Shown: piece after piece, positions 9,855 through 18,171 of the stretch | Layout of the letters: each line of letters starts with the position of its first letter | Position numbering within the stretch: the first letter of the stretch is position 1 | NCBI GenBank assembly: GCA_002773135.1 | Contig: PFCB01000018.1 | Span: 558-36,476 of the forward strand | Source of the DNA: Candidatus Magasanikbacteria bacterium CG10_big_fil_rev_8_21_14_0_10_47_10 | Lineage (GTDB): Bacteria; Patescibacteriota; Patescibacteriia; Magasanikbacterales; UBA922 | Reading direction: 5' to 3' | Length of the DNA: 35,919 nucleotides | The notes under the pieces: model-generated | Database searches by the model: none | Told to the model about the DNA's origin: nothing | The model's input: the letters and a program-made list of their open reading frames with translations, nothing else | Translations under genes and position numbers: made by a program

Positions 9855-10607
9855 TTACCTACCAAACAATCTTTTGAACCAACTTTTTTTTGGCGGTGGC
9901 GGTGTCAATTCCAGCACAGCGGGCGGCTTGATTTGCACAGGCGGCTGTTCTGTGGATATACGTCGTTTTGGCATTTCGGGGAGTGTTGCGTATAAGCTGG
10001 CTTTTTTGTCTCTCGCTGCCGCTGTGGCCGCTTTCCTCCGCTGAAACTCGCCTGTTTTTGCAATATTTTGCGGAACAACCCATTTTTCCCTGGCCATCAC
10101 CTTCCATGTTGCTTGATCAACTTTTTTTATTTCGCCATCATCGCGCCTTCCAACAATATTTCCTTGACTGTCTACACCCAAAATTTCAACTGAATGTTTT
10201 TCCTTTCCATCAAGATCAAATACGGTAAATTCCTCGCCAACGCGAATGTTTAGCTTTTTAAGACCTGACGTTTCCAGACCCAGTTTTTTGGCTTCCGCAC
10301 TTGATTCATCCATTTTTTCTATTTGATCTCGTATGGCCGCAACATCAAACGCATTCGTTTTATCGGGTCTTGCCTCTGTCACCGCTCGGACAGATGCCTC
10401 ATCTTTTTCATCCACAAATTGCGCCCCTGATTGTTCCGCCTCCTCTGCCATTGTTAACAATTCGTCGGCAGACGCATGCTCCAATTCTTTACCTGTCATC
10501 TGCTTGGCAGTTCTTTTTGACTTTTCAACAGGCACTGCTGGGAGCTCCTGCGTCTCTGCAAAACCGATATCTCTTGGGCTCGGTCCGCCCTGCATTGTTT
10601 CCGGCAT
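9855..10607 (-). CDS. Hypothetical protein with low-complexity N-terminus and basic C-terminus
   Basis: MPETMQGGPSPRD... compact middle segment (RVGEEFTVFDLDGKEKHSVEILGVDSQGNIVGRRDDGEIKKVDQATWKVMAREKW) and a KKSWFKRLFGR tail. Confidence 0.6.
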   Translation of the reverse strand: MPETMQGGPSPRDIGFAETQELPAVPVEKSKRTAKQMTGKELEHASADELLTMAEEAEQSGAQFVDEKDEASVRAVTEARPDKTNAFDVAAIRDQIEKMDESSAEAKKLGLETSGLKKLNIRVGEEFTVFDLDGKEKHSVEILGVDSQGNIVGRRDDGEIKKVDQATWKVMAREKWVVPQNIAKTGEFQRRKAATAAARDKKASLYATLPEMPKRRISTEQPPVQIKPPAVLELTPPPPKKSWFKRLFGR

Positions 10608-10677
10608 ATGAGTTACCATTATTATCAATGTTTATTGAAAACTGATATCATTTTATACGCAGGCAGGATACCATCAC

Positions 10678-11574
10678 TCACCTGCACGCGGTTCTTCCAC
10701 CATCAAGTTCGTACGCCATCTTCAACCAGCTAAAGCCAAGCCTATTAGCTTCTGCACAAAACGCATCAGTCTCAAGCTCATACTCGACTCCAAAAACCGC
10801 CTTATTTTGATCAATGAATGGTAGCAGCTCGCCACATTCTTCATACTGAAAACATTGTTCGTTCACAGCAAAATCAAAGTCTGAAACCAAATCAACAATT
10901 TGATCCAAATCATTTTTTAAACCAATGGACAAACCGCGTGCGTGCGCTTCTTTCGCCAGCCAACGATTAAAAACAAGCTGATCCTTCGGTGAGAGGTCGA
11001 AACCTGAATCATTTTGATACGCGTCTACATTGTCCGGTTCCACGCCATCACATTTTTTTCTTACTGCCAAATCCAGACGGGCTGTCATAATGTCCTGAAA
11101 GGCCTGATACTGCGATACGTCCAACCACTTTTCTCCCGGCCAATCTTCAAGTGGATTGCCAATCTGCGCGCGAGGGAACAAATTGGCATCCGGTCGCCAC
11201 TGTTCAAACGTGCCCGCACTAAAATAGCAAATCACTTTCCTATTTTTCGCATGCAGCGCGTCAATCGTACCTTGGTCTGTCTCAAATAAATCAATATCAT
11301 ACACCATGACGTCGTAGGCCATGTTAATATCCCCTTCCAGTTGCCATTGCCAGCTGGTTCCCGGCGTTGGCATGTACCGAGTTTTTGCTGGCAGTGAGAC
11401 TGTTCCATTTGTATCAGCTGCTTGCGACTGTCCTTTGTCAGCACTGCGCGGCAACCCGGATTGCTCTTGTTTCTGATTTGACGGATCATATGGCTGCAAA
11501 ACCGGCGGTTCCGGCTTGGCAACGCAACCGGCACCCAAAAATACAATACATCCCAATAGTAACATCTTTTTCAT
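10678..11574 (-). CDS. Lipoprotein, GH114-like (endo-alpha-1,4-polygalactosaminidase family)
   Basis: Lipobox LGAGC; WQWQLEGDIN...VMVYDIDLFETDQGTIDALHAKNRKVICYFSAGTFEQWRPD...WLDVSQYQAFQDIMTARLDLAVRKKCDGVEPDNVDAYQN. Confidence 0.85.
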   Translation of the reverse strand: MKKMLLLGCIVFLGAGCVAKPEPPVLQPYDPSNQKQEQSGLPRSADKGQSQAADTNGTVSLPAKTRYMPTPGTSWQWQLEGDINMAYDVMVYDIDLFETDQGTIDALHAKNRKVICYFSAGTFEQWRPDANLFPRAQIGNPLEDWPGEKWLDVSQYQAFQDIMTARLDLAVRKKCDGVEPDNVDAYQNDSGFDLSPKDQLVFNRWLAKEAHARGLSIGLKNDLDQIVDLVSDFDFAVNEQCFQYEECGELLPFIDQNKAVFGVEYELETDAFCAEANRLGFSWLKMAYELDGGRTACR

Positions 11575-11600
11575 ATACGTTGATCAAATGAATGCTTTGC

Positions 11601-11606
11601 TATAGT
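11601..11606 (+). promoter_or_regulatory. Candidate extended -10 element of the O-antigen ligase gene
   Basis: TG-C-TATAGT, 14 nt before the ATG at 11621. Confidence 0.4.
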
Positions 11607-11620
11607 ATAGTCGTATCAGT

Positions 11621-12916
11621 ATGCATATGCAATCATTGCTCCCCCTCATTTTTCTTCTTCTCCCAACCTATCTGATCCGATTTCAGCTTGGACCCGTGCC
11701 CACAACGCTACTCGAGGTTTTCATTTTGATATCGATAGGTACATCGCTCTACTATAATGGACCAAATAACGTATGGCGCGAGGTAAAACAGACACTCCAC
11801 ACGAACAAGCTCCTTTTTGCCGGCCTTGTTTTGTTCTTTCTTGGGGCAACACTGTCACTATTTACAGCAACGAATGTCCGAGCGGCAGCCGGAGAGTGGA
11901 AAGCTTTTTACCTTGAGCCAATATTATTTTTCTTTGTTCTCGCGCCGGCCTTAAAAAAAAATTTACAGCAGCGCAATCTGCTGCTCGCTCTGATACTATC
12001 TGGGCTTATTACAGCAATTTTTGCCGTATACCAGCACTTCACCGGCTGGCTGGTGCCCGACGCCTTTTGGGCAAACGGAACTAGTTACCGCGTAACTGCC
12101 TGGTACGGCTTTCCAAATGGTGTGGGACTTTTTCTATCACCACTCATCCCGCTTGCTCTGTATCTCATTCATTCGGTTTGGTATGAAAAAAAGAAATCAA
12201 ACACATCTCATTCCCGCGAAAACAGGAATCCAGATTTACTATTTCTCGCCCTTTCAATAGTATTCCTGTTTTTTTCAATCCCGGCTATTTTTTTTGCAAA
12301 ATCCACCGGCGCGCTGGTTGGTGTTGCCGGAGGCATAGGACTTCTGCTTCTGCTCTATAAGAAAACACGATGGCCGTCGGTTGCATTAATTGCTATTGGC
12401 GTCATTATCCTATTTAGCCTGCCACCGGGCAACGCTGTTCGCACCGAGCTGCTTGCGCAAGATCGCTCAGGACAAATACGACGCGCCATTTGGAACGAAA
12501 CAGTATCTCTTCTGAAAGATCGACCGCTCCTTGGCGCCGGTCTTGCGTCCTACGATGACCGCATTGTCCCCTATCACACAACAGTGAACGGCGAGGGTAT
12601 TGAAATTTTTCATCATCCTCACAATATCTTCCTCTCTATATACGTGAATACCGGCCTGATGGGATTGACCGGTTTTATCCTTATCCTGATTTGGTTTTAC
12701 TCAAGAAGCTCGCGGTTGATTGTCCATAGCTCGCCGAATCGCGTGCTGCCAATCTATCTTATGGCAAGCATGACAGTGATCTTGGTGTCCGGCTTGGTAG
12801 ACTCTCCATACATAAAAAATGATCTTGCCATATTGTTTTGGCTGCTCCCCGCCTTACTCATAGCGACAATTGACAGCAAAGAGAGAATATTTTATAGTAA
12901 AAATCCTACTTATTAA
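11621..12916 (+). CDS. O-antigen ligase/Wzy-like polymerase family membrane protein
   Basis: Multiple TM segments; central RRAIWNETVSLLKDRPLLGAGLASYDDRI...FHHPHNIFLSIYVNTGLMGLTGF motif. Confidence 0.85.
   Translation: MHMQSLLPLIFLLLPTYLIRFQLGPVPTTLLEVFILISIGTSLYYNGPNNVWREVKQTLHTNKLLFAGLVLFFLGATLSLFTATNVRAAAGEWKAFYLEPILFFFVLAPALKKNLQQRNLLLALILSGLITAIFAVYQHFTGWLVPDAFWANGTSYRVTAWYGFPNGVGLFLSPLIPLALYLIHSVWYEKKKSNTSHSRENRNPDLLFLALSIVFLFFSIPAIFFAKSTGALVGVAGGIGLLLLLYKKTRWPSVALIAIGVIILFSLPPGNAVRTELLAQDRSGQIRRAIWNETVSLLKDRPLLGAGLASYDDRIVPYHTTVNGEGIEIFHHPHNIFLSIYVNTGLMGLTGFILILIWFYSRSSRLIVHSSPNRVLPIYLMASMTVILVSGLVDSPYIKNDLAILFWLLPALLIATIDSKERIFYSKNPTY
12208..12233. repeat. Copy of the ATTCCCGCGAAA(A/G)C(A/G)GGAATCC-type short palindromic repeat inside the ligase gene
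   Basis: TCATTCCCGCGAAAACAGGAATCCAG, read in frame as SHSRENRNPD. Confidence 0.6.
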
Positions 12917-12918
12917 TC

Positions 12919-13314
12919 ATGTGTCATATGGGAGGGAACCAAAAGGGAGGGCGACAAAAAATACGCAGATCTAAAATCGATGAAGTCTTGGAGATTGTCC
13001 GATTCATGGTGGACACTGGCGCAACAAAGGACGATTTGAAAGGCTTTGCCACAAAAGAAGATCTAAAGCGCTTTGCCACAAAAGAAGATCTGAAACAGTT
13101 TGCTACAAAGGATGATCTGAAACAGTTTGCTACAAAGGACGACTTGACAAGAGAGATCCGGAGACTGGAAAATAATATTGCAGAGCATGTCGACAGTTTC
13201 GTGGGCATGCATATGAAAATGGACACCGAGATCACTGCCCTTAAGTCAGCTTCAAAACGTCACGAAGGGTACTTTGAAAACATTCAAAGGCATACGAAAA
13301 TTAAATTCGCGTAA
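12919..13314 (+). CDS. Coiled-coil protein with tandem ATKDDLKxF repeats
   Basis: [42 protein letters not shown]. Confidence 0.75.
   Translation: MCHMGGNQKGGRQKIRRSKIDEVLEIVRFMVDTGATKDDLKGFATKEDLKRFATKEDLKQFATKDDLKQFATKDDLTREIRRLENNIAEHVDSFVGMHMKMDTEITALKSASKRHEGYFENIQRHTKIKFA
13021..13155 (+). repeat. Five tandem 27-bp units (last one degenerate)
   Basis: Units at 13021, 13048, 13075, 13102 and 13129, each gcNacaaargangatntgaaa.... Confidence 0.9.
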
Positions 13315-13316
13315 CG

Positions 13317-13346
13317 AAAAAACACTCCCCCCATGGAGTGTTTTTA
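13317..13346 (+). terminator. Intrinsic terminator
   Basis: AAAACACTCC-ccccat-GGAGTGTTTTT. Confidence 0.8.
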
Positions 13347-13350
13347 CCTC

Positions 13351-13389
13351 TTGGACACATTTCAAAAATACGGTATTATGATACCGTAT
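13351..13389 (+). promoter_or_regulatory. Candidate msrB promoter overlapped by a 9-bp-arm palindrome
   Basis: TTGGAC (13351-13356)-N17-TATTAT (13374-13379); palindrome ATACGGTAT-TATG-ATACCGTAT at 13368-13389. Confidence 0.5.
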
Positions 13390-13406
13390 ACACAGTAAAA
13401 TATAGT

Positions 13407-13802
13407 ATGAATACCATGCCAAAAAACGAGGAAGAATGGAAAGAAAAATTATCACCAGAGCAGTACGAGGTCTTACGCCAAAAAGGCACAGAGCGGCCGT
13501 TTACCGGCAAGTACCACGACAGCCACGAAAAAGGTATGTTTACCTGCGCCGGCTGCGGCGCGCAGCTGTTTTCCAGTGACACAAAATTTGAGTCCGGCTC
13601 CGGCTGGCCCAGTTTTGACCGAGCGCTTCCCGGCGCGGTGGAACTCCGCGATGACTCAAGCATGGGTATGAAGCGCACCGAGGTTGTCTGCGCCAAATGC
13701 GGCGGACACTTGGGCCATATTTTTGAAGACGGGCCAAAAGAAACTACCGGCAAGCGTTTTTGCATTAATTCGTGCGCTCTCGATTTGAAGAAGGATGAGT
13801 AG
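13407..13802 (+). CDS. msrB: Peptide-methionine (R)-S-oxide reductase MsrB
   Basis: [39 protein letters not shown]...[19 protein letters not shown]...RFCINSCAL; both CxxC pairs and the catalytic Cys are present. Confidence 0.95.
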   Translation: MNTMPKNEEEWKEKLSPEQYEVLRQKGTERPFTGKYHDSHEKGMFTCAGCGAQLFSSDTKFESGSGWPSFDRALPGAVELRDDSSMGMKRTEVVCAKCGGHLGHIFEDGPKETTGKRFCINSCALDLKKDE

Positions 13803-13810
13803 GAAGCACT

Positions 13811-14482
13811 ATGAGTACCTTCGAACTAAAAATGGTCGCCATTGTCACCATGATAATCGACCATATCGGTCTTTTTTTCTTTCCCCATATTGTATTTCTC
13901 CGTATCATTGGTCGGATCTCTTTTCCTCTCTTCGCCTTTCTTCTTGCCAACGGGGCAATACACACAAAAAATATCAATGCCTACCTGAAACGCCTGCTCA
14001 TTTTTGCGTGTCTTTCGCAAATTCCTTTTCTTCTTGCCAACAGGCACATATCACCGGAATTTCATGAATTAAACATACTGTTTACCCTCTTTCTTGGACT
14101 TTTGGCAATCAAGTACATAAAAAAACAAAAGACTTTTTCAATGCGAAGCCTGACTGTTGCTCTTGCGTGCCTCATTGGAGCGCTGTTGCATGTGAACTAT
14201 GGCTGGCTTGGTATTTTGTCTATTATTTTTTTCTACCTCTGTTATAACCACTTTACGCAAACAACTCTTTCTCAAGGTGGTCTTTTGTTGACATATGCTT
14301 TACTCAATCCGCTCCGCACCTGGAGCCTCATAAACGTGGCCGGTCTTGCATCGCTTATCTTTATCTTTTTTTACAACAAAAAAGAAGGACCGCGAACAGC
14401 CTACTTATTTTACATTTTTTATCCGGCGCAGTATGTTGTTATATTCGCGATCCAAGTACTCATAGGCCGCGTCGGCGCATAG
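13811..14482 (+). CDS. TraX family membrane protein
   Basis: LKMVAIVTMIIDHIGLFFFP...RIIGRISFPLFAFLLANG...NILFTLFLGLLAI...FYIFYPAQYVVIFAI. Confidence 0.88.
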   Translation: MSTFELKMVAIVTMIIDHIGLFFFPHIVFLRIIGRISFPLFAFLLANGAIHTKNINAYLKRLLIFACLSQIPFLLANRHISPEFHELNILFTLFLGLLAIKYIKKQKTFSMRSLTVALACLIGALLHVNYGWLGILSIIFFYLCYNHFTQTTLSQGGLLLTYALLNPLRTWSLINVAGLASLIFIFFYNKKEGPRTAYLFYIFYPAQYVVIFAIQVLIGRVGA

Positions 14483-14539
14483 TGCAACCCCGCACCCGTT
14501 CAATACGCTGAATGCACAGTCTTTCTTTTACACGTTAAT

Positions 14540-15121
14540 ATGACAAAATATATCCTTCACGGCGGCGCAACCGGCACGCAGTCAGAGGACAACACAAACT
14601 TTTTCCTGGAGATGACGAAAGGCGTGGCCGGCAGCCTCACAATTCTTTGTGTTTATTTTTCAAGACCAAAGGAAGAATGGCTATCACTTTTTGCGCAAGA
14701 TAAAAAACGCTTTTCTTCAGTCTGCCCCACAAAAAAATTGCACTGTATACTTGCTGATGACCAATCTAATTTTTTTAAAGAACAGCTCCAAAAATCTGAC
14801 GTCGTCTATATGCGCGGAGGCAAAACAGATATGTTGATGGAAACCTTGCGGCAAGTAAAAAATTTGGGAGCCCTGCTCAGCGGCAAGGTAGTGGGCGGAT
14901 CCTCAGCCGGAGCGTGTGTCCTTTCAACATATTTCTATACCGGCACCCCAGGCAGCAGGATCAGAGAAGGACTCGGTATTCTTCCCATTAAACTATTTGT
15001 GCACTACAATACAGATAGACAGGATGAACTGGAAGCACTTGAGAATCATGGAACGCACTTGCCAGTCTATAAAATACCGGAGGAAAAATTTTTCATTTTG
15101 GAGCAGTGCGTATCAAAATAA
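14540..15121 (+). CDS. Peptidase S51 (dipeptidase E-like) family protein
   Basis: YILHGGATG; VVYMRGGKTDMLMETLR; VVGGSSAGACVLS (Ser nucleophile). Confidence 0.8.
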   Translation: MTKYILHGGATGTQSEDNTNFFLEMTKGVAGSLTILCVYFSRPKEEWLSLFAQDKKRFSSVCPTKKLHCILADDQSNFFKEQLQKSDVVYMRGGKTDMLMETLRQVKNLGALLSGKVVGGSSAGACVLSTYFYTGTPGSRIREGLGILPIKLFVHYNTDRQDELEALENHGTHLPVYKIPEEKFFILEQCVSK

Positions 15122-15161
15122 TATCCCATAGTTTTGTGAAATAATAAAAAATTTTGTTCTT

Positions 15162-15488
15162 ATGAACGATGTCAGCGTAGGGAAAGGTACTATGACGGGT
15201 AAGGGAGTGTATGCCAACCGAGACTTCAAAAAAGGTGAGGTTGTGATGGAATACAACGTCATACCACTATCTGAAGAAGAATATGATGAGCTTCCCGAGA
15301 GTGAAAAAATGTTTACTCACTCTCACTGGGGTCAAATCTACCTTTACCTGGAACCGGATCGGTATGTTAATCACGCAGATGATCCGAATACGTATCAAGA
15401 CCTAAAAAACAAACGCGACCTGGCCAAGAGAGACATACACAAAGGTGAAGCGATAACGTGTGATGCCGGAAAGGACGATATTGAGTAA
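15162..15488 (+). CDS. Small SET-domain protein
   Basis: GKGVYANRDFKKGEVVMEY; YVNHADDPNT; KRDIHKGEAITCDAG. Confidence 0.8.
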   Translation: MNDVSVGKGTMTGKGVYANRDFKKGEVVMEYNVIPLSEEEYDELPESEKMFTHSHWGQIYLYLEPDRYVNHADDPNTYQDLKNKRDLAKRDIHKGEAITCDAGKDDIE

Positions 15489-15557
15489 AACTGCGCGACG
15501 ATCGTACAACACCGGCCTCTTTTTTTTTATTCCTTTTTATGATAGCCTAGCCACCAT

Positions 15558-15650
<93 letters not shown>

Positions 15651-15672
15651 TTTTCACCTATGCTATAGCGCT

Positions 15673-16485
15673 ATGCTCGGAAACTTCGCGTCAATCAATG
15701 GCACGCTCGTACCCGTGTCTGAAGCCACTGTGCCAGTTGATGACATTGCCTTTGGCTACGGCTACGGCGTGTACGAAACCATTCGGCTGAAAAAAGGCTC
15801 GCCACTTTTTTTGCGCGACCATATAGACCGCCTCTTTTTTTCAGCTGACCAGCTTGGTATCTCTCCGGCGTGCTCAAAAAACGATATCGCGACATGGATA
15901 AACACACTGATTAAAAATCAGGCTATAGAAACGGCGAATATCAAAATGATTCTCATTGGAAATGATCCAACCCCCACTCTGTATATTTTTTTACTCGCGC
16001 CGAAATTTGTAGAAAAAAAGGAATACCGCGATGGCATAATGACAATCAGTGTTGAATATGAACGTTTTTTGCCGCAGGCAAAGTCGCTCAACATGCTTGG
16101 CAGCACGCTTGCCTACCGCGCGGCAAAACAGGCAGACTGCTATGACGCGCTCTTGGTTGACCGTCAAGGAAATATCACCGAGGGAACGCGCTCAAATTTT
16201 TTTGCGATGCGAGGTACTGACCTGTATACCCCGCCGGCGGTTACTGTTCTTGCGGGTATCACACGAACACACGTTATTGCATGCGCCAAAGAAAATGGAC
16301 GACAGGTGTATGAGCAAACAATTCCCCTCGCGGACGCACTTTCATATGACACGCTTTTTCTTACAAATACCTCATCGGGCATTGTTCCTATAAAACAGGT
16401 GGATAATAAAGCCTTTGCTTCTATCTCAGATGAGCTGCGCGCGTTCACACGCGAGTTCGCGGCATACACGGATGCAAACGCGTAA
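15673..16485 (+). CDS. Class IV PLP-dependent aminotransferase (BCAT/DAAT/ADC-lyase family)
   Basis: FGYGYGVYETIRLKKG; AKSLNMLGSTLAYRAAKQADCYDALLVDRQGNITEGTRSNFF; TNTSSGIVPI. Confidence 0.88.
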   Translation: MLGNFASINGTLVPVSEATVPVDDIAFGYGYGVYETIRLKKGSPLFLRDHIDRLFFSADQLGISPACSKNDIATWINTLIKNQAIETANIKMILIGNDPTPTLYIFLLAPKFVEKKEYRDGIMTISVEYERFLPQAKSLNMLGSTLAYRAAKQADCYDALLVDRQGNITEGTRSNFFAMRGTDLYTPPAVTVLAGITRTHVIACAKENGRQVYEQTIPLADALSYDTLFLTNTSSGIVPIKQVDNKAFASISDELRAFTREFAAYTDANA

Positions 16486-16525
16486 GATATCACCATACTA
16501 CCCACACTTTTTCTACAGGTACTCA

Positions 16526-16554
16526 TTGACCAATCGTGTACAAACTGATACAAT
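16526..16554 (+). promoter_or_regulatory. Strong sigma70-type promoter match
   Basis: TTGACC-N17-TACAAT. Confidence 0.65.
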
Positions 16555-16560
16555 ATGAAT

Positions 16561-16693
16561 AACAGGGTGACATGTAGCTAACATGCGCGCCACCCCAAAA
16601 AAACGCGGAGAGGTTTGCATGGAGGTCTGAAGTACCCGCATGCAAACCTCTCACTACGCTCCCCTTTTCACTCGCATTCGCGAGATTTTTTTT
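16561..16693 (+). ncRNA. Candidate structured RNA or 5' leader upstream of nth
   Basis: Nested hairpin GGGTG-CATGT-agcta-ACATG-cgcgc-CACCC (16565-16595); 14-bp stem GAGAGGTTTGCATG/CATGCAAACCTCTC (16608-16621/16639-16652); terminator CTCGC-attc-GCGAG-a-T8 (16671-16693). Confidence 0.5.
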
Positions 16694-16710
16694 GGGAATA
16701 TTTTTTTCAT

Positions 16711-17361
16711 ATGTCCCACACACTTTTAGAAAAAAAAGAACGCATGCGAATTGTTGTGCGCGAGCTGAAAAAATTGTTCCCCGACACAAGAACATCACTG
16801 CACTACCAAACAATTTGGCAGCTGCTGGTTGCCGTTGTGCTTTCTGCCCGTTGCACAGATAAAAAAGTAAATGAAGTAACGCAAGTACTATTCAAAAAAT
16901 ATACAACTCTTGAGAGCATCGCCCGAACTCACGTATCCGACTTTGAAAAAGACATCCGCCACATTGGACTCTATAGAGGAAAGGCAAAAAATATTGTGGC
17001 TGCCGCCAAAATAATTACGCAGAAATATGGCGGCCGCGTTCCAGATACGCTCGATGAGCTGATTGAGCTGCCGGGGGTTGGCAGAAAAACAGCGAATGTC
17101 GTGCTGTCCGAAGGGTTTAACAAAGCAACGGGAATCGCGGTTGACACGCACGTAACTCGATTGGCCAAAAAATTTGGACTTACCACTCAAACAACACCTG
17201 ATACAATTGAGAATGATTTGATGGAAATTTTGCCAAAAAAAGAATGGCGCCATTTCACAACCCGGATGATTGATTACGGCCGCACGTATTCTTCTGCCCG
17301 CGTGAAAGGGTATACTGACCCCATCTCCGAGGTGCTTTACAAAAAAAAATTGCTCCCTTGA
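16711..17361 (+). CDS. nth: Endonuclease III family protein lacking the C-terminal [4Fe-4S] cysteines
   Basis: LSARCTDKKVNEVT; LPGVGRKTANVVLSEGFNKATGIAVDTHVTRLAKKFGL; C-terminus YGRTYSSARVKGYTDPISEVLYKKKLLP has no cysteine. Confidence 0.9.
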   Translation: MSHTLLEKKERMRIVVRELKKLFPDTRTSLHYQTIWQLLVAVVLSARCTDKKVNEVTQVLFKKYTTLESIARTHVSDFEKDIRHIGLYRGKAKNIVAAAKIITQKYGGRVPDTLDELIELPGVGRKTANVVLSEGFNKATGIAVDTHVTRLAKKFGLTTQTTPDTIENDLMEILPKKEWRHFTTRMIDYGRTYSSARVKGYTDPISEVLYKKKLLP

Positions 17362-17483
17362 ACCAAATAAAAAATATGGTAGAATGATTTAAATAAGGGG
17401 TACTATATAGGGAATAAGGAAACGAGATGAAAATGTTTTTTTATTCCTTACTCCTTATTCTTTATTCCTTTAATCTCTCCCCT

Positions 17484-18167
17484 ATGAAAGAACATCTTTG
17501 GTGGATTATTGCTCTTCTTGGATCTGCTGGACTTCTTATTCTCTTGGTGATGATGGGTGGACGTGGACCGTCCGGCACCCTCAATACAGGGTCCGGCAAT
17601 CAACCGCCGGCAACAGGAACACTTGTTGAAGCGGTCGGCGAGTACGACCACGTACGAGGAACTACCGAGTCCTCAGTGCAGTTGGTTGAGTACAGTGATT
17701 TTCAATGCCCGGCCTGTGGCGCGTATCACCCGTTACTCAAACGTGTGAGCGAAGAGTTTCCTGATATTCAATTTGTGTACCGACATTTTCCACTCAGATC
17801 CATTCACCCAAACGCACAGCCGGCAGCACAGGCGGCAGAGGCGGCGGCACTACAGGGTAGATTTTGGGAAATGCATGATAGCTTATTTGAAACGCAGCGT
17901 GAATGGTCTGCTGTAAAAGACTCCAAAGATTATTTTGTCACACTGGCAGAATCTCTTGGCTTAAACAAGGAACAATTCCTAGCGGACTTTGAAGCGGATG
18001 AGGTCAAAAAAATGATTAGCGATGATTACAACAGTGGAACCCGCTCGAATGTTCAAGGGACGCCCTCGTTATACCTCAATGGTCAAAAAATAAACAGTCC
18101 GGGAAGCTACGATGAGCTGAAAACACTCATTGAAAACGCCCGCGCCGACGCGACGTCTCAAGAATAA
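17484..18167 (+). CDS. DsbA-like thioredoxin-fold protein, membrane anchored (CPAC)
   Basis: N-terminal TM; VEYSDFQCPACGAYHPLLKRVSEEFPDIQFVYRHFPL; VQGTPSLYLNGQKI. Confidence 0.92.
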   Translation: MKEHLWWIIALLGSAGLLILLVMMGGRGPSGTLNTGSGNQPPATGTLVEAVGEYDHVRGTTESSVQLVEYSDFQCPACGAYHPLLKRVSEEFPDIQFVYRHFPLRSIHPNAQPAAQAAEAAALQGRFWEMHDSLFETQREWSAVKDSKDYFVTLAESLGLNKEQFLADFEADEVKKMISDDYNSGTRSNVQGTPSLYLNGQKINSPGSYDELKTLIENARADATSQE

Positions 18168-18171
18168 CCCT

